A stretch of DNA of 58,803 nucleotides, taken from Chitinophagales bacterium. Its GTDB lineage: Bacteria > Bacteroidota > Bacteroidia > Chitinophagales > Chitinophagaceae. Both the position numbers and the translations under genes were made by a program. The notes below the pieces were generated by a model, which was not told where the DNA came from, did no database searches, and saw nothing but the letters and a program-made list of their open reading frames with translations. This document shows, piece after piece, positions 49,840 through 58,696 of the stretch (position 1 is its first letter; every line of letters starts with the position of its first letter). The DNA lies in assembly GCA_021323755.1 (NCBI GenBank), contig JAJPKJ010000030.1, forward strand, positions 1 to 58,803, written 5' to 3'.

Positions 49840-51555
49840 CTAATATCCTTCTGCCGTATCTTCACCACGTTTATCACCAACGGCAATGATTTTTCCGTCC
49901 GAAAAAATTTGAATCAGTTCAGTTCTTCCAATTTGTGATGTTGGTGAAATTTTATACCCCATTTGTTGCAATTGCGATTTTACATTCGCATCAAAATCGC
50001 GCTCCATCAATATCTGGTCAGGTAACCATTGATGATGGAATTTTGGTTTATTCACTGCATCCTGCGTATTCAATCCAAATTCCAAAACATCTACTATCGT
50101 TTGAAACACGGAGGTGGTGATGGTTGTACCCCCCGGCGTTCCGACAACGATATAGGGTCTATTATTTTTCAAAACGATTGTCGGCGTCATGGAACTCAAC
50201 ATTCTTTTTCCAGGGGCGATCGCATTGGCATCTCCTCCAACTGCGCCATACATATTCGGTACGCCCGGCTTAATGCTAAAATCATCCATTTCATCATTCA
50301 ATATAAAACCGGCCCCGGCAACAACGGTCTTACTTCCATAGGAATTATTTAGGGTGGTAGTGATTGAAACCGCATTCCCCTCACTGTCATACACCTCGAA
50401 ATGCGTGGTCTGTGTGCTTTCTTTTGGAATTTCTCCAGCCTGGATATCCTTACTGTTGCCTGCTTTGTTTGGATCATATAATTTCATTCTTTCTTTTGCA
50501 TAATCGCGGCTGGTCAAGGTGCTGATCGGTACTTTATAAAAATCGTTATCGCCGAGATATTTTGCACGGTCTGCGTAAGCGAGTCGTTCCACTTCTGTCA
50601 TTAAATGCACTGATTGCAAGGTCCCATATCCGTAACTGCTCAGCGGCTGATCTTCCACCATATTCATCATTAATGGCAATAAGACGCCGCCACTGCTTGG
50701 CAAGGGCATGGTAATGATGGTGTAATTGTTCTTATAAACGAAAGAAACCGGCTCACGCTCCTTTGCTTCGTAATCCTTAAGATCATCGAGTGTAATGATT
50801 CCTTTACCACGTTTCATTTCATCAATGATCAGCTTCGCCGTTTCCCCTTCATAAAAACCTTTGGCCCCATTATCACGAATACGCATCAATGTCCTTGCAA
50901 GGTCTTTCTGATAAAGCGTATCACCGGCTTTCCAGCCACCTGCTTTTACAAAAACAGGCATTATGGTATTGTATTTTTTAAAATCTTTTTGCGTATAATT
51001 CAAACTTCTGGCTTCGGATTCAGAAACCGCAAACCCTTTTTCTGCAAGATCAATCGCCGGTTGAATCAATTTCTTAAAAGGAAGTTTTGCATATTTTAAT
51101 TCATCAAAAATTCCGGCAACAGTTCCCGGGACGCCGGCAGAAAGATGACCGTTCTCGCTTAATCCCGGTTGCACATTACCGTTAGTATCGAGATACATAT
51201 CGCGCGAGGCATGCCCGGCCGCTTTTTCACGGAAATCGAGTGTAATGTTTTTCCCGTTTGCCAGGTGTGCTACCATAAATCCGCCGCCGCCAATATTGCC
51301 TGCTCCCGGATAAACCACTGCCAGCGCAAGTTGCGTGGCAATAGCGGCATCAACTGCGTTACCTCCTTGTCTTAGGATTTGAAGGCCGACCTTACTTGCC
51401 AGGGGATGAGCAGAAACAACAGCTCCATGAGTGCATTCCACTTTTTTTTGTGGTGAATAATGAAATGCATCAATTGCATTTTGAGCGGTGGCAGTAAAAC
51501 ATAAAAAACAAACGAGGTTAATAAATAAAAATCTATGGATGACTTTTTGAAGCAT
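49840..51555 (-). CDS. ggt: Gamma-glutamyltransferase
   Basis: 571 aa from ATG 51555, at the head of a signal peptide (cleavage after ATAQ); an ATG at 51603 would displace the signal. The large subunit region contains AHPLASKVGLQILRQGGNAVDAAIATQLALAVVYPGAGNIGGGGFMV and LDFREKAAGHA. Autoprocessing and catalysis occur at Thr383 (QTTHFEVYDSEGNAVSITTTLN), and PGGTTITTSVFQTI lies in the small subunit. A periplasmic Ntn-hydrolase that splits glutathione or gamma-glutamyl compounds. Monocistronic, divergent from the PIG-L gene. Confidence 0.94.
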   Translation of the reverse strand: MLQKVIHRFLFINLVCFLCFTATAQNAIDAFHYSPQKKVECTHGAVVSAHPLASKVGLQILRQGGNAVDAAIATQLALAVVYPGAGNIGGGGFMVAHLANGKNITLDFREKAAGHASRDMYLDTNGNVQPGLSENGHLSAGVPGTVAGIFDELKYAKLPFKKLIQPAIDLAEKGFAVSESEARSLNYTQKDFKKYNTIMPVFVKAGGWKAGDTLYQKDLARTLMRIRDNGAKGFYEGETAKLIIDEMKRGKGIITLDDLKDYEAKEREPVSFVYKNNYTIITMPLPSSGGVLLPLMMNMVEDQPLSSYGYGTLQSVHLMTEVERLAYADRAKYLGDNDFYKVPISTLTSRDYAKERMKLYDPNKAGNSKDIQAGEIPKESTQTTHFEVYDSEGNAVSITTTLNNSYGSKTVVAGAGFILNDEMDDFSIKPGVPNMYGAVGGDANAIAPGKRMLSSMTPTIVLKNNRPYIVVGTPGGTTITTSVFQTIVDVLEFGLNTQDAVNKPKFHHQWLPDQILMERDFDANVKSQLQQMGYKISPTSQIGRTELIQIFSDGKIIAVGDKRGEDTAEGY

Positions 51556-51779
51556 TGGAAAAATTTTGTGTAAAATACGAATTTTCGGTTTGCAGCAGGT
51601 CAATGCATAGCGTGATTTGAAAAACAGAACATTGAGTTGCGCATGTTTTTATGGTTCAAAAGTGCTGTACGGAATTGTTGCGACACCTATTTGGAATGCA
51701 ACGATAATTGATAACCGTTCAAAGTATTTGCAGCCAAAAATTATACAAACGGTTGGATTAGCTGCCCATTGTGGTTTAT

Positions 51780-51812
51780 TTTGGATGCAGTTAAAAATGA
51801 TTTGCTAATTTG
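51780..51812 (+). promoter_or_regulatory. Putative promoter of the PIG-L/symporter run
   Basis: TTTG (51780-51783), 22 nt, TAATTTG (51806-51812, one base short of TAnnTTTG), then C. The ATG at 51843 follows 30 nt later. Confidence 0.4.
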
Positions 51813-51842
51813 CCCTGCTTTATTTTATTTAAATATTATTGA

Positions 51843-54317
51843 ATGAAGAAAAAGTCCGGCTTGTTATTATTGGTATCAATTTTATTTTTTTGTTTCTCGT
51901 TTGCGCAGAACCCAGAAGTGATCACTTCTTCGGAAATATTTTTGAGGCTAAAGAAATTAAACGTTTTGGGAACAGCATTATATATAGCTGCACATCCTGA
52001 TGACGAGAATTCAAGGCTCATCGCATATCTTTCTGAAGACCGTTTGTATCGCACAGGATATTTATCCATGACGCGCGGGGATGGTGGCCAAAATTTAATA
52101 GGTGACGAGCAGGGTGTTGAACTGGGATTAATAAGAACGCAGGAAATGCTTGCTGCGCGCAGGGTTGACCACGCTGAACAATTTTTTACCAGGGCTTTCG
52201 ATTTTGGGTTCTCTAAATCAACCGATGAAGCTTTGCGAACATGGGGAAAAGAAAAAATTCTGAGCGATGTGGTTTGGGTGATAAGAAAATTTCAACCCGA
52301 TGTTATCATTACACGATTTCCGGAGGATGCGCGTGCAGGTCATGGACATCATTCTGGTTCCGCTGTGTTGGCTCACGAAGCGTTTGCGGCAGCAGCAGAC
52401 CCCAGCCGTTTTCCTGAACAATTCAAATATGGAGTGAAACCATGGCAGGCAAAGCGTTTGCTCTGGAACACTTTTAATTTCGGGAACACAAATACAACAA
52501 GTGAGGATCAGTTAAAGATTGATGATGGCGTGTATAATGCAATTCTTGGAAAAAGTTATGGTGAGATCGCAGCGGAAAGTCGTACCAACCACAAAAGTCA
52601 GGGTGCTGCATTAACAAGAACGCGCGGTGAATCGACCGAATATTTTGCAACCGTTGCCGGCGATGCACCGCATACGGATCTGATGGATGGAATTAATTCG
52701 TCTTGGAGTAGAGTGGAAGGAGGAGAAATAATTCAAGCATCCATAAATGAGCTGATAAAAAATTATTCATTAAGCAATCCGGAGCAATCTGTTCCGGGAT
52801 TGGTAAATGTATATAGAGAAATGATGAAGCTGAAAGAGGGGTACTGGAAAAATGAGAAGATGAAGGAAGTCCAACAGCTTATTGAAGACTGCAGCGGATT
52901 ATGGCTTGAAGCAACAGTGAAGAATGGATATGTTGTTCAGGGGGAATCTATGCCTGTAACTTTCACTATGCTCGATCGTCTGAACACCCGGGCTGCCGTT
53001 ACTGAGATCAGCGTTGATGGATATGATTCATTGTACAAACAAAATCTCGCTCACGATAAGAATTATTTTTTCACCCAGCAGATCAATGTTTCATCAAGCA
53101 AACCGATAACGCAGCCATATTGGCTTGCAGAAGAAATGTCGCCCGGATCTTTTAATGTAAAAGACCAGACACTGATCGGTGATCCGCAAAGCAAACCTGC
53201 GTTCGAAGTGAAGTTTCATATTAATATTGAAGGACAGGATTTTGTTTTTTCGCGACCAATTCAATACCGTTTCACTGATCCGGTGAAAGGAGATCTTTAC
53301 CAGCCATTGACTGTATTGCCGCCGCTCACGGCATCATTTGATCCTGGGTTGATCGTTTTTACTGATGGGGAACAAAAAAGTTTCGATGTGCATACTCAAC
53401 GTCATGGTAACGGTGATGCTCAACCGGAAATATTATTGACGAACACTAACAAATTGCAATTGACTCCGCCGGCAAATATCAATGGCTCCAGCTTCAATTA
53501 TTCGGCAAAACCTGCCTCAACAGCCACCGCTGCTTTTTATTCTAATCTTGAATTTAAAATGAATGGAAAAGCAGACACGGCAAAGGAGTTAAAAACGATC
53601 AGTTATGATCATATTCCGCGAATAGATTATTTCCGAAATACCAAAGCAAGATTTGTCATCGCCGATATTAAGACTTTGGGGAAACGCATTGGATATATTG
53701 AAGGTGCAGGCGACAAAGTTCCGGAATGTTTGCAGCAGATGGGTTATGATGTTGTGTTGCTGAAAGAAAAAGACATCAATAATTCTTATCTCGCTCAGTT
53801 TGATGCGATCATTACCGGTATTCGCGCTTATGAAGTGCATGACTGGCTTTTCAATAAGTACGACGTGTTTATGGATTATGTGAAAAACGGTGGCAATCTT
53901 ATTGTGCAGTACAATCGCAGCAGCAGGATTGGAACTGATAATGGGAAAATAAGTCCATTTCATTTTAGTATTGCCAATGCAAGGGTTACCGATGAGGAAG
54001 CAAAGGTTGATTTTTTACTTCCCGATCATCCGGTGCTGAATTTCCCAAACAAGATCACTGATCAGGATTTTGCAGGATGGATACAGGAGCGCGGAATTTA
54101 TTTTGCAGGAAATATAGATGCCAATTTTCAATCTGTTCTGGCGATGAATGATGCCGGCGAATCTCCTCAAAAAGGAAGTTTGATCATTGCTGATTATGGC
54201 AAGGGGAAATTTGTGTACACGGGATTGGTTTTTTTCCGTGAATTGCCTGCAGGGGTTCCCGGCGCTTATAGATTATTTGCAAATATCATTGCATTGAATC
54301 ATAAGCGGGGTTTTTAA
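51843..54317 (+). CDS. Secreted PIG-L/LmbE-family deacetylase with large C-terminal extension
   Basis: 824 aa with a signal peptide (cleavage after SFAQ). The N-terminal PIG-L domain (about 40-300) has the zinc set AHPDDE (His51, Asp54) and GHGHHSGSA (His167, His170), plus LSMTRGDGGQN. It is followed by about 500 residues of beta-rich and Rossmann-like segments (for example RFVIADIKTLGKRIGYIEGAGDKVPE and FDAIITGIRAYE near residues 600-670), seen in Bacteroidota PIG-L proteins. The family removes N-acetyl groups from GlcNAc-type substrates. The following tiny membrane peptides and symporter run in the same direction within 400 nt, suggesting deacetylation followed by uptake. Confidence 0.9.
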   Translation: MKKKSGLLLLVSILFFCFSFAQNPEVITSSEIFLRLKKLNVLGTALYIAAHPDDENSRLIAYLSEDRLYRTGYLSMTRGDGGQNLIGDEQGVELGLIRTQEMLAARRVDHAEQFFTRAFDFGFSKSTDEALRTWGKEKILSDVVWVIRKFQPDVIITRFPEDARAGHGHHSGSAVLAHEAFAAAADPSRFPEQFKYGVKPWQAKRLLWNTFNFGNTNTTSEDQLKIDDGVYNAILGKSYGEIAAESRTNHKSQGAALTRTRGESTEYFATVAGDAPHTDLMDGINSSWSRVEGGEIIQASINELIKNYSLSNPEQSVPGLVNVYREMMKLKEGYWKNEKMKEVQQLIEDCSGLWLEATVKNGYVVQGESMPVTFTMLDRLNTRAAVTEISVDGYDSLYKQNLAHDKNYFFTQQINVSSSKPITQPYWLAEEMSPGSFNVKDQTLIGDPQSKPAFEVKFHINIEGQDFVFSRPIQYRFTDPVKGDLYQPLTVLPPLTASFDPGLIVFTDGEQKSFDVHTQRHGNGDAQPEILLTNTNKLQLTPPANINGSSFNYSAKPASTATAAFYSNLEFKMNGKADTAKELKTISYDHIPRIDYFRNTKARFVIADIKTLGKRIGYIEGAGDKVPECLQQMGYDVVLLKEKDINNSYLAQFDAIITGIRAYEVHDWLFNKYDVFMDYVKNGGNLIVQYNRSSRIGTDNGKISPFHFSIANARVTDEEAKVDFLLPDHPVLNFPNKITDQDFAGWIQERGIYFAGNIDANFQSVLAMNDAGESPQKGSLIIADYGKGKFVYTGLVFFRELPAGVPGAYRLFANIIALNHKRGF

Positions 54318-54359
54318 AAACCGTTTATACGAAATGCGAATAGTAAATAAATAATTCAA

Positions 54360-54515
54360 ATGAACAGACGGGATGTTGCATTGATTGCAGCGATAATAAT
54401 TGGATTGGTTATCGGAAGATTTTTAAAACAAGTCACGGTTGGTTTATTGATCGGGTTGATATTTGGACTTTTTATCGCGTTGATGATCTCCGGAAGAAAA
54501 AACAGGAATGGGTAG
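54360..54515 (+). CDS. Small two-helix membrane peptide (51 aa)
   Basis: Read directly from the sequence: ATG 54360 to TAG 54515. Sequence features: basic start MNRRD, a hydrophobic segment (about 6-19) with Gly spacing, a short RFLKQV turn, a second hydrophobic segment (about 25-43, GLLIGLIFGLFIALMI), and a basic end RKNRNG. Both ends carry positive charge, so both probably face the cytoplasm (hairpin). It lies 42 nt after the PIG-L stop and 67 nt before the next peptide gene. Coding is inferred from the coherent topology; comparison with relatives would settle it. Confidence 0.55.
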   Translation: MNRRDVALIAAIIIGLVIGRFLKQVTVGLLIGLIFGLFIALMISGRKNRNG

Positions 54516-54582
54516 TGAATTATTGATCGCTAAGCGCTTATCCGTTGTCAAAAGAATCTAAAATCGTAATTCGCAAATCATA

Positions 54583-54714
54583 ATGCCGAAGCAATCCAAG
54601 GATGATGAACATGTGCCATTATTTCCCAAATGGAGCTATTGGTATGCATTTATCATTGGCGCCTTGGCATTACTGATCATCTTCTTTTATTTTCTTACCA
54701 AACACTTTTCATGA
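54583..54714 (+). CDS. Small membrane peptide (43 aa), probable partner subunit of the symporter
   Basis: ATG 54583 to TGA 54714; the last four bases (ATGA) are also the symporter start. A charged N-terminus (PKQSKDDE), then an aromatic-rich PLFPKWSYWYAF at the membrane border, a single hydrophobic helix (about 22-38) and a short polar tail TKHFS. Small one- or two-helix proteins encoded just before sodium:solute symporters (for example YhdT before PanF, or DUF4212 small subunits) are known in other bacteria; this one is shorter and I do not recognise its family. Overlap of stop and start implies coupled translation and roughly equal amounts. Confidence 0.65.
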   Translation: MPKQSKDDEHVPLFPKWSYWYAFIIGALALLIIFFYFLTKHFS

Positions 54715-56408
54715 GCCTTGCCGACTGGATAGTGCTTATTGTAACCCTGCTTGCCATTATCAGTTATGGTTTGTATAAAAGTCGTACAAGTAAAAACCTT
54801 GATGGTTATTTTCTTTCCAACCGTTCTATGCCCTGGTATTTGGTTCTACTGAGTATAATGGGAACACAGGCAAGCGCAGTTACATTTTTGTCTGCACCCG
54901 GGCAGGCTTATACGGATGGAATGCGTTTCGTTCAATATTATTTTGGATTACCCATTGCAATGGTTGTGCTGTGTATCACTTTCGTACCGGCATTCCGCAA
55001 ACTGAAAATTTATACTGCCTATGAATTTTTAGAGAAAAGATTTGATCTTAAAACACGAACCCTTACGTCTTTTTTATTTTTATTACAACGCGGATTATCA
55101 ACGGGCATCAGTATTTCAGCGCCTGCCATCATTTTATCTTCTTTACTGGGGTGGAATATTATCTGGACTAATATTTTTATGGGGGGATTATTGATCATTT
55201 ACACCGTTACAGGTGGGGCGAAAGCAGTTGCATATACGCAGCAATTGCAACTCATTATCATTTTTGGAGGGATGATCGCTGCAGGATATATCGTTGTGCA
55301 TTTGCTCCCTGCTCATGTTGGGCTTTCGGATGTATTGCATCTTGGAGGCAAGGCCGGTAAATTGAATATCATTACGACCGGAGTTGAAAAGAATCATTTC
55401 AACTGGAATGATCGCTATAATATTTTCAGTGGTATCATCGGCGGTTTTTTTCTTTCATTATCTTATTTTGGTACCGATCAATCGCAGGTCGGTCGCTATC
55501 TCACTGCAAAATCAGTGAGCGAGAGCAGGCTGGGATTATTAATGAACGGGCTTGTAAAAATTCCCATGCAATTTTTGATATTATTATTGGGAGTCTTGGT
55601 TTTTGCGTTTTATCAGTATGCCAAAGAGCCTGTTTTTTTCAACCAATCGCAGATAGAACTTTTATCGCATTCAAAATATAAAGATTCTGTTACGTATCTG
55701 CGCAATCAGTATGATTCTCTGCAAACGGCGAAAGTCAGTTTGATGAATACCAATAATTCAGTGAATCAATCTTCCTTAAATGAAATCGAAAAGAAAAAAA
55801 CGAGCTATCGAAGCACCATCAAACGCTGGCTAAAAGATAAGGATGTTAATGGCGATGATAACGACACCAACTATATTTTTCTCCGCTTCGTTGTTGATTA
55901 TTTGCCGAAGGGATTAATTGGATTATTGATAGCTGTTATTTTTTTAGCCGCCTGGGGTTCGATCGCCGCCGCCCTGAATTCACTCTCATCAGCAACCATT
56001 GTGGATTTTCACAAACGTTTTTCAAAAAAAGAGCTATCTGAAAAACGGGAATATAATTTGTCGAAGTGGTACACGTTCTTATGGGGTGTCTTCTGTGTAG
56101 CCGTTGCGCAACTTGCTTATAATATCGGCAACAGTTTGATTGAAGCGGTGAATGTACTCGGTTCTTTATTCTATGGCGTGATACTCGGAATTTTTCTAGT
56201 TGCGTTTTATATGAAAAAAATCCGCGGCAACTCCGTGTTCGTCAGCGCCATCATTATTGAAATAGGAATAATTTCTTTATATATCCTGAATCAAAAAGGA
56301 CTGATCAGCCTGAGTTTTTTATGGCTCAATGCTGTTGGGGCAATCGGCGTGATATTGATGAGCGCTTTGCTCAATATGGTCATGGTAAAACCGAGGATTG
56401 ATCAATGA
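54711..56408 (+). CDS. Sodium:solute symporter (SSS family)
   Basis: 565 aa from ATG 54711, chosen over 54630 because it overlaps the upstream peptide by ATGA and begins the first membrane helix (ADWIVLIVTLLAIISYGLY). About 13 membrane segments. SSS marks: TSKNLDGYFLSNRSMPWYLVLLSIMGTQASAVTFLSAPGQAY, GGAKAVAYTQQLQ and FLSLSYFGTDQSQVGRYLTAKSVSESRLGL. A hydrophilic, Lys/Ser/Asn-rich insert of about 85 residues (about 303-387) separates two helices, longer than in most relatives. Na+-driven import of a sugar, acid or vitamin-like solute; substrate open. Confidence 0.92.
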   Translation: MSLADWIVLIVTLLAIISYGLYKSRTSKNLDGYFLSNRSMPWYLVLLSIMGTQASAVTFLSAPGQAYTDGMRFVQYYFGLPIAMVVLCITFVPAFRKLKIYTAYEFLEKRFDLKTRTLTSFLFLLQRGLSTGISISAPAIILSSLLGWNIIWTNIFMGGLLIIYTVTGGAKAVAYTQQLQLIIIFGGMIAAGYIVVHLLPAHVGLSDVLHLGGKAGKLNIITTGVEKNHFNWNDRYNIFSGIIGGFFLSLSYFGTDQSQVGRYLTAKSVSESRLGLLMNGLVKIPMQFLILLLGVLVFAFYQYAKEPVFFNQSQIELLSHSKYKDSVTYLRNQYDSLQTAKVSLMNTNNSVNQSSLNEIEKKKTSYRSTIKRWLKDKDVNGDDNDTNYIFLRFVVDYLPKGLIGLLIAVIFLAAWGSIAAALNSLSSATIVDFHKRFSKKELSEKREYNLSKWYTFLWGVFCVAVAQLAYNIGNSLIEAVNVLGSLFYGVILGIFLVAFYMKKIRGNSVFVSAIIIEIGIISLYILNQKGLISLSFLWLNAVGAIGVILMSALLNMVMVKPRIDQ

Positions 56409-56519
56409 AATATTTAATTAGCTTTAGGAATTCAAGTGACCACTTGCCCTAAGAATGTTTCGAATTAAAATCAAAAGGGGTCAATCAAACCCTGTAAAGT
56501 CGGCACAAATAAATTCAAT

Positions 56520-56951
56520 ATGAGCGTAAAAGAAGAAATCAAAAAGTATATTGCGAGCCAGCCTGAACCCAAACGCAGCGAAATGGAAGCTTTGCACAGG
56601 TTCATACTGCAGGTATTACCGGGATTTAAATTATGGTTCCAGGATGGGAAAAACAGTGAAAATAAAACGGTGTCTAATCCTAACGTAGGATACGGATCTT
56701 ATAACATAAAATATGCTGATGGGACAACCAGGGAGTTTTATCAGATCGGGATGAGTGCGAACACGACCGGGATCTCTGTATATATACTTGGGATAAAAGA
56801 TAAGAAATACTTAGTCCAGACGTGTGGAAAAAAACTAGGCAAGGCGAGCGTAACCGGATATTGCATTAAATTCAAAACGCTAAAAGACATAAACATTGAT
56901 ATTCTTGAAGCCGCAATACGATATGGAGTCGAGGCTTCCCTGCGCGATTGA
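56520..56951 (+). CDS. DUF1801-family protein
   Basis: 143 aa, cytoplasmic. The DUF1801 pattern is an N-terminal helix pair (KKYIASQPEPKRSEMEALHRFILQVLPGFKLWFQDG) followed by a beta-rich half with YGSYNIKYADG and ISVYILGIKDKKYL, and a final KTLKDINIDILEAAIRYG. It is more diverged than the DUF1801 gene at 18030 and lacks the Gly-Met-Pro-Phe motif. Role unknown. 92 nt before the SDR gene. Confidence 0.75.
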   Translation: MSVKEEIKKYIASQPEPKRSEMEALHRFILQVLPGFKLWFQDGKNSENKTVSNPNVGYGSYNIKYADGTTREFYQIGMSANTTGISVYILGIKDKKYLVQTCGKKLGKASVTGYCIKFKTLKDINIDILEAAIRYGVEASLRD

Positions 56952-57043
56952 TATTGCAGCCCGCAAAAGTTTTGTCCAATGCTGGCGGACGAAATCGAAT
57001 TGACCATTCGTTCCTGATAACAAATAGAATCAACTTTACTAAA

Positions 57044-57766
57044 ATGAAACTAACCAATAATAAAATTCTCATCACAGGAGGAGCAAGCGGGATCGGACTT
57101 GGGCTTACAGAAAGATTTCTTAAAGAAAAGAATACGGTCATTATTTGTGGCAGACGTGCCGATGTTTTAAAAGAGGTGGCTGACAAATATCCGGCAGTGA
57201 TCACAAAAGTTTGCGACCTGCTATCGGAAGAGGATCGCATTGCCTTGTATAATTGGATCGCAGCAGAACATAATGATTTGAATGTATTGATCAATAATGC
57301 GGGTATTCAAAATTGGATGAAGATATCCGACGATGATTTTTACAAAAGAGCCAATGATGAAATCACCACGAATGTCTTAGCGCCTGTGCACTTAACAACG
57401 ATGTTTACCAAATTACCATCACTGAATACGATAATGAATGTTACATCGGGTTTGGCATTCGTGCAATTCTCAAAAGTGCCTGTTTATTGCGCCACCAAGG
57501 CGTTCTTTCATTCTTTTACTATGTCCTTGAGACACCTGATGAAAGATAAAAATATTGAAGTGATAGAAATAATACCCCCGGCTTTGAATACGGATCTTGG
57601 TGGCAAAGGATTACACGATGGACAAACGGCGGTAAGTGATTTTGTTGAATCTATTTTCACCCAACTGCAACAGGGGAAAAAAGAACTTACTTTTGGCTAT
57701 AGTGAAACAATGGCAAACGGAGATCCCCAAGCAATAAAGGAAAGATTCCAATTGCTCAATCCATAA
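57044..57766 (+). CDS. Short-chain dehydrogenase/reductase (DltE-like)
   Basis: 240 aa from ATG 57044 (conserved start MKLTNNKILITGGASGIGLGL; the ATG at 56948 overlaps the preceding gene). Classical SDR motifs: TGGASGIG for NAD(P), NNAG (LINNAGIQNW) and the Tyr-x-x-x-Lys pair in VPVYCATKAFFHSF, with Ser in MNVTSGLAFV. PPALNTDLGGKGL follows the active site. DltE-like SDRs are oxidoreductases of unknown substrate. Arg in ICGRRAD suggests NADP preference. Confidence 0.88.
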   Translation: MKLTNNKILITGGASGIGLGLTERFLKEKNTVIICGRRADVLKEVADKYPAVITKVCDLLSEEDRIALYNWIAAEHNDLNVLINNAGIQNWMKISDDDFYKRANDEITTNVLAPVHLTTMFTKLPSLNTIMNVTSGLAFVQFSKVPVYCATKAFFHSFTMSLRHLMKDKNIEVIEIIPPALNTDLGGKGLHDGQTAVSDFVESIFTQLQQGKKELTFGYSETMANGDPQAIKERFQLLNP

Positions 57767-57799
57767 GCTTTATGGAAATTCAAAAACGAGGCGTACCAA

Positions 57800-58636
57800 T
57801 CATTTCAACGAAGCTATCAGCTTTTCATTCAACGCAACATAATCATCATTCTTTGCCATTTTCGCAGATTCAATTCCTTTTTTTGCTGTAGCGATTGCGT
57901 CATCCTTTTTTCCAAGTTTTGCCAGGCAACGCGCTTTTTGATAATAAATAAAAAATCCGTCAGGTTGTTGATCGATCGCTTTATTGAACCAGCCCAGTGC
58001 TTTGTTCAGATCCTTTCCATTATCCAGATAATACATTGCTGCGTTGAAATAAGGTTTGTTGTCATTATTCATCGTCTCATCGATCTGCTTCATGATGCGT
58101 GAATCAACATCTGTTTGAATGGGTAATGCAACTGCTGTTTTATCCCAAAACAGTATAAGATTACAGGAAGAATTGGTGATATTATCAAAGACGATAGTGA
58201 AATTTTCAATCGAAAAAGGAAGAGTTTGTATCTGTGTAGTTATGCGAACCACATCCTGGTCCTGTTTATAGGCAGCGGGGTTCGTAACATCCAATTGCTT
58301 GGTAACGATAATCGTCCATTCTTTTTCACCGGGTATGGTCAGTAAACCATATTTTCCCGCAGCAATTTTGGTTCCGCCGATTGTTACATCATCGCCGAAA
58401 GTAAGCGTGGTTGCTGAGTTCGCGCCGGTACGCCAAACTTTTCCAAATGGAACTAGATCTCCAAAAATTGTTCTGCCTTTAACGCCCGGTCGTGAATAGG
58501 AGAGCTCGATGGACGATAATCCAAAATCTTGTTTTACATATTGCGGAGGTGAAGGCGGCGGTGTTTTTATTTGTTGCGCCACTGCATTGAAGAATAATAA
58601 TGAAATGGGAATTAATAAAGCGATTAGTTTTTTCAT
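57800..58636 (-). CDS. Exported DUF2911 protein with TPR-like end
   Basis: 278 aa with a signal peptide (cleavage after AVAQ). DUF2911 (about 30-175): SPPQYVKQDFGLSSIELSYSRPGVKGRTIFGDLVPFGKVWRTGANSATTLTF, then IAAGKYGLLTIPGEKEWTIIV and TIVFDNITNSSCNLILFWDKTAVALPI. A tetratricopeptide-like stretch follows (about 205-270: DLNKALGWFNKAIDQQPDGFFIYYQKARCLAKLGKKDDAIATAKKGIESA). Function of the family unknown. Monocistronic and divergent to nothing visible on its 5' side except the truncated gene upstream. Confidence 0.88.
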   Translation of the reverse strand: MKKLIALLIPISLLFFNAVAQQIKTPPPSPPQYVKQDFGLSSIELSYSRPGVKGRTIFGDLVPFGKVWRTGANSATTLTFGDDVTIGGTKIAAGKYGLLTIPGEKEWTIIVTKQLDVTNPAAYKQDQDVVRITTQIQTLPFSIENFTIVFDNITNSSCNLILFWDKTAVALPIQTDVDSRIMKQIDETMNNDNKPYFNAAMYYLDNGKDLNKALGWFNKAIDQQPDGFFIYYQKARCLAKLGKKDDAIATAKKGIESAKMAKNDDYVALNEKLIASLK

Positions 58637-58696
58637 GTAGCAAATTTTAAAAAGTAAAAAGATTAGAAGTGTGTAATAGTTTTAGAGATAGGTGAA

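Noticed and set aside
51617-51808. A 63-codon ORF in the ggt/PIG-L gap
   Set aside because: It runs through the probable promoter of the PIG-L gene and has no recognisable feature.
54309-54322. The perfect palindrome GGTTTTTAAAAACC across the PIG-L stop codon
   Set aside because: Could be read as a terminator, but there is no loop or T tail and the run continues to the next genes.
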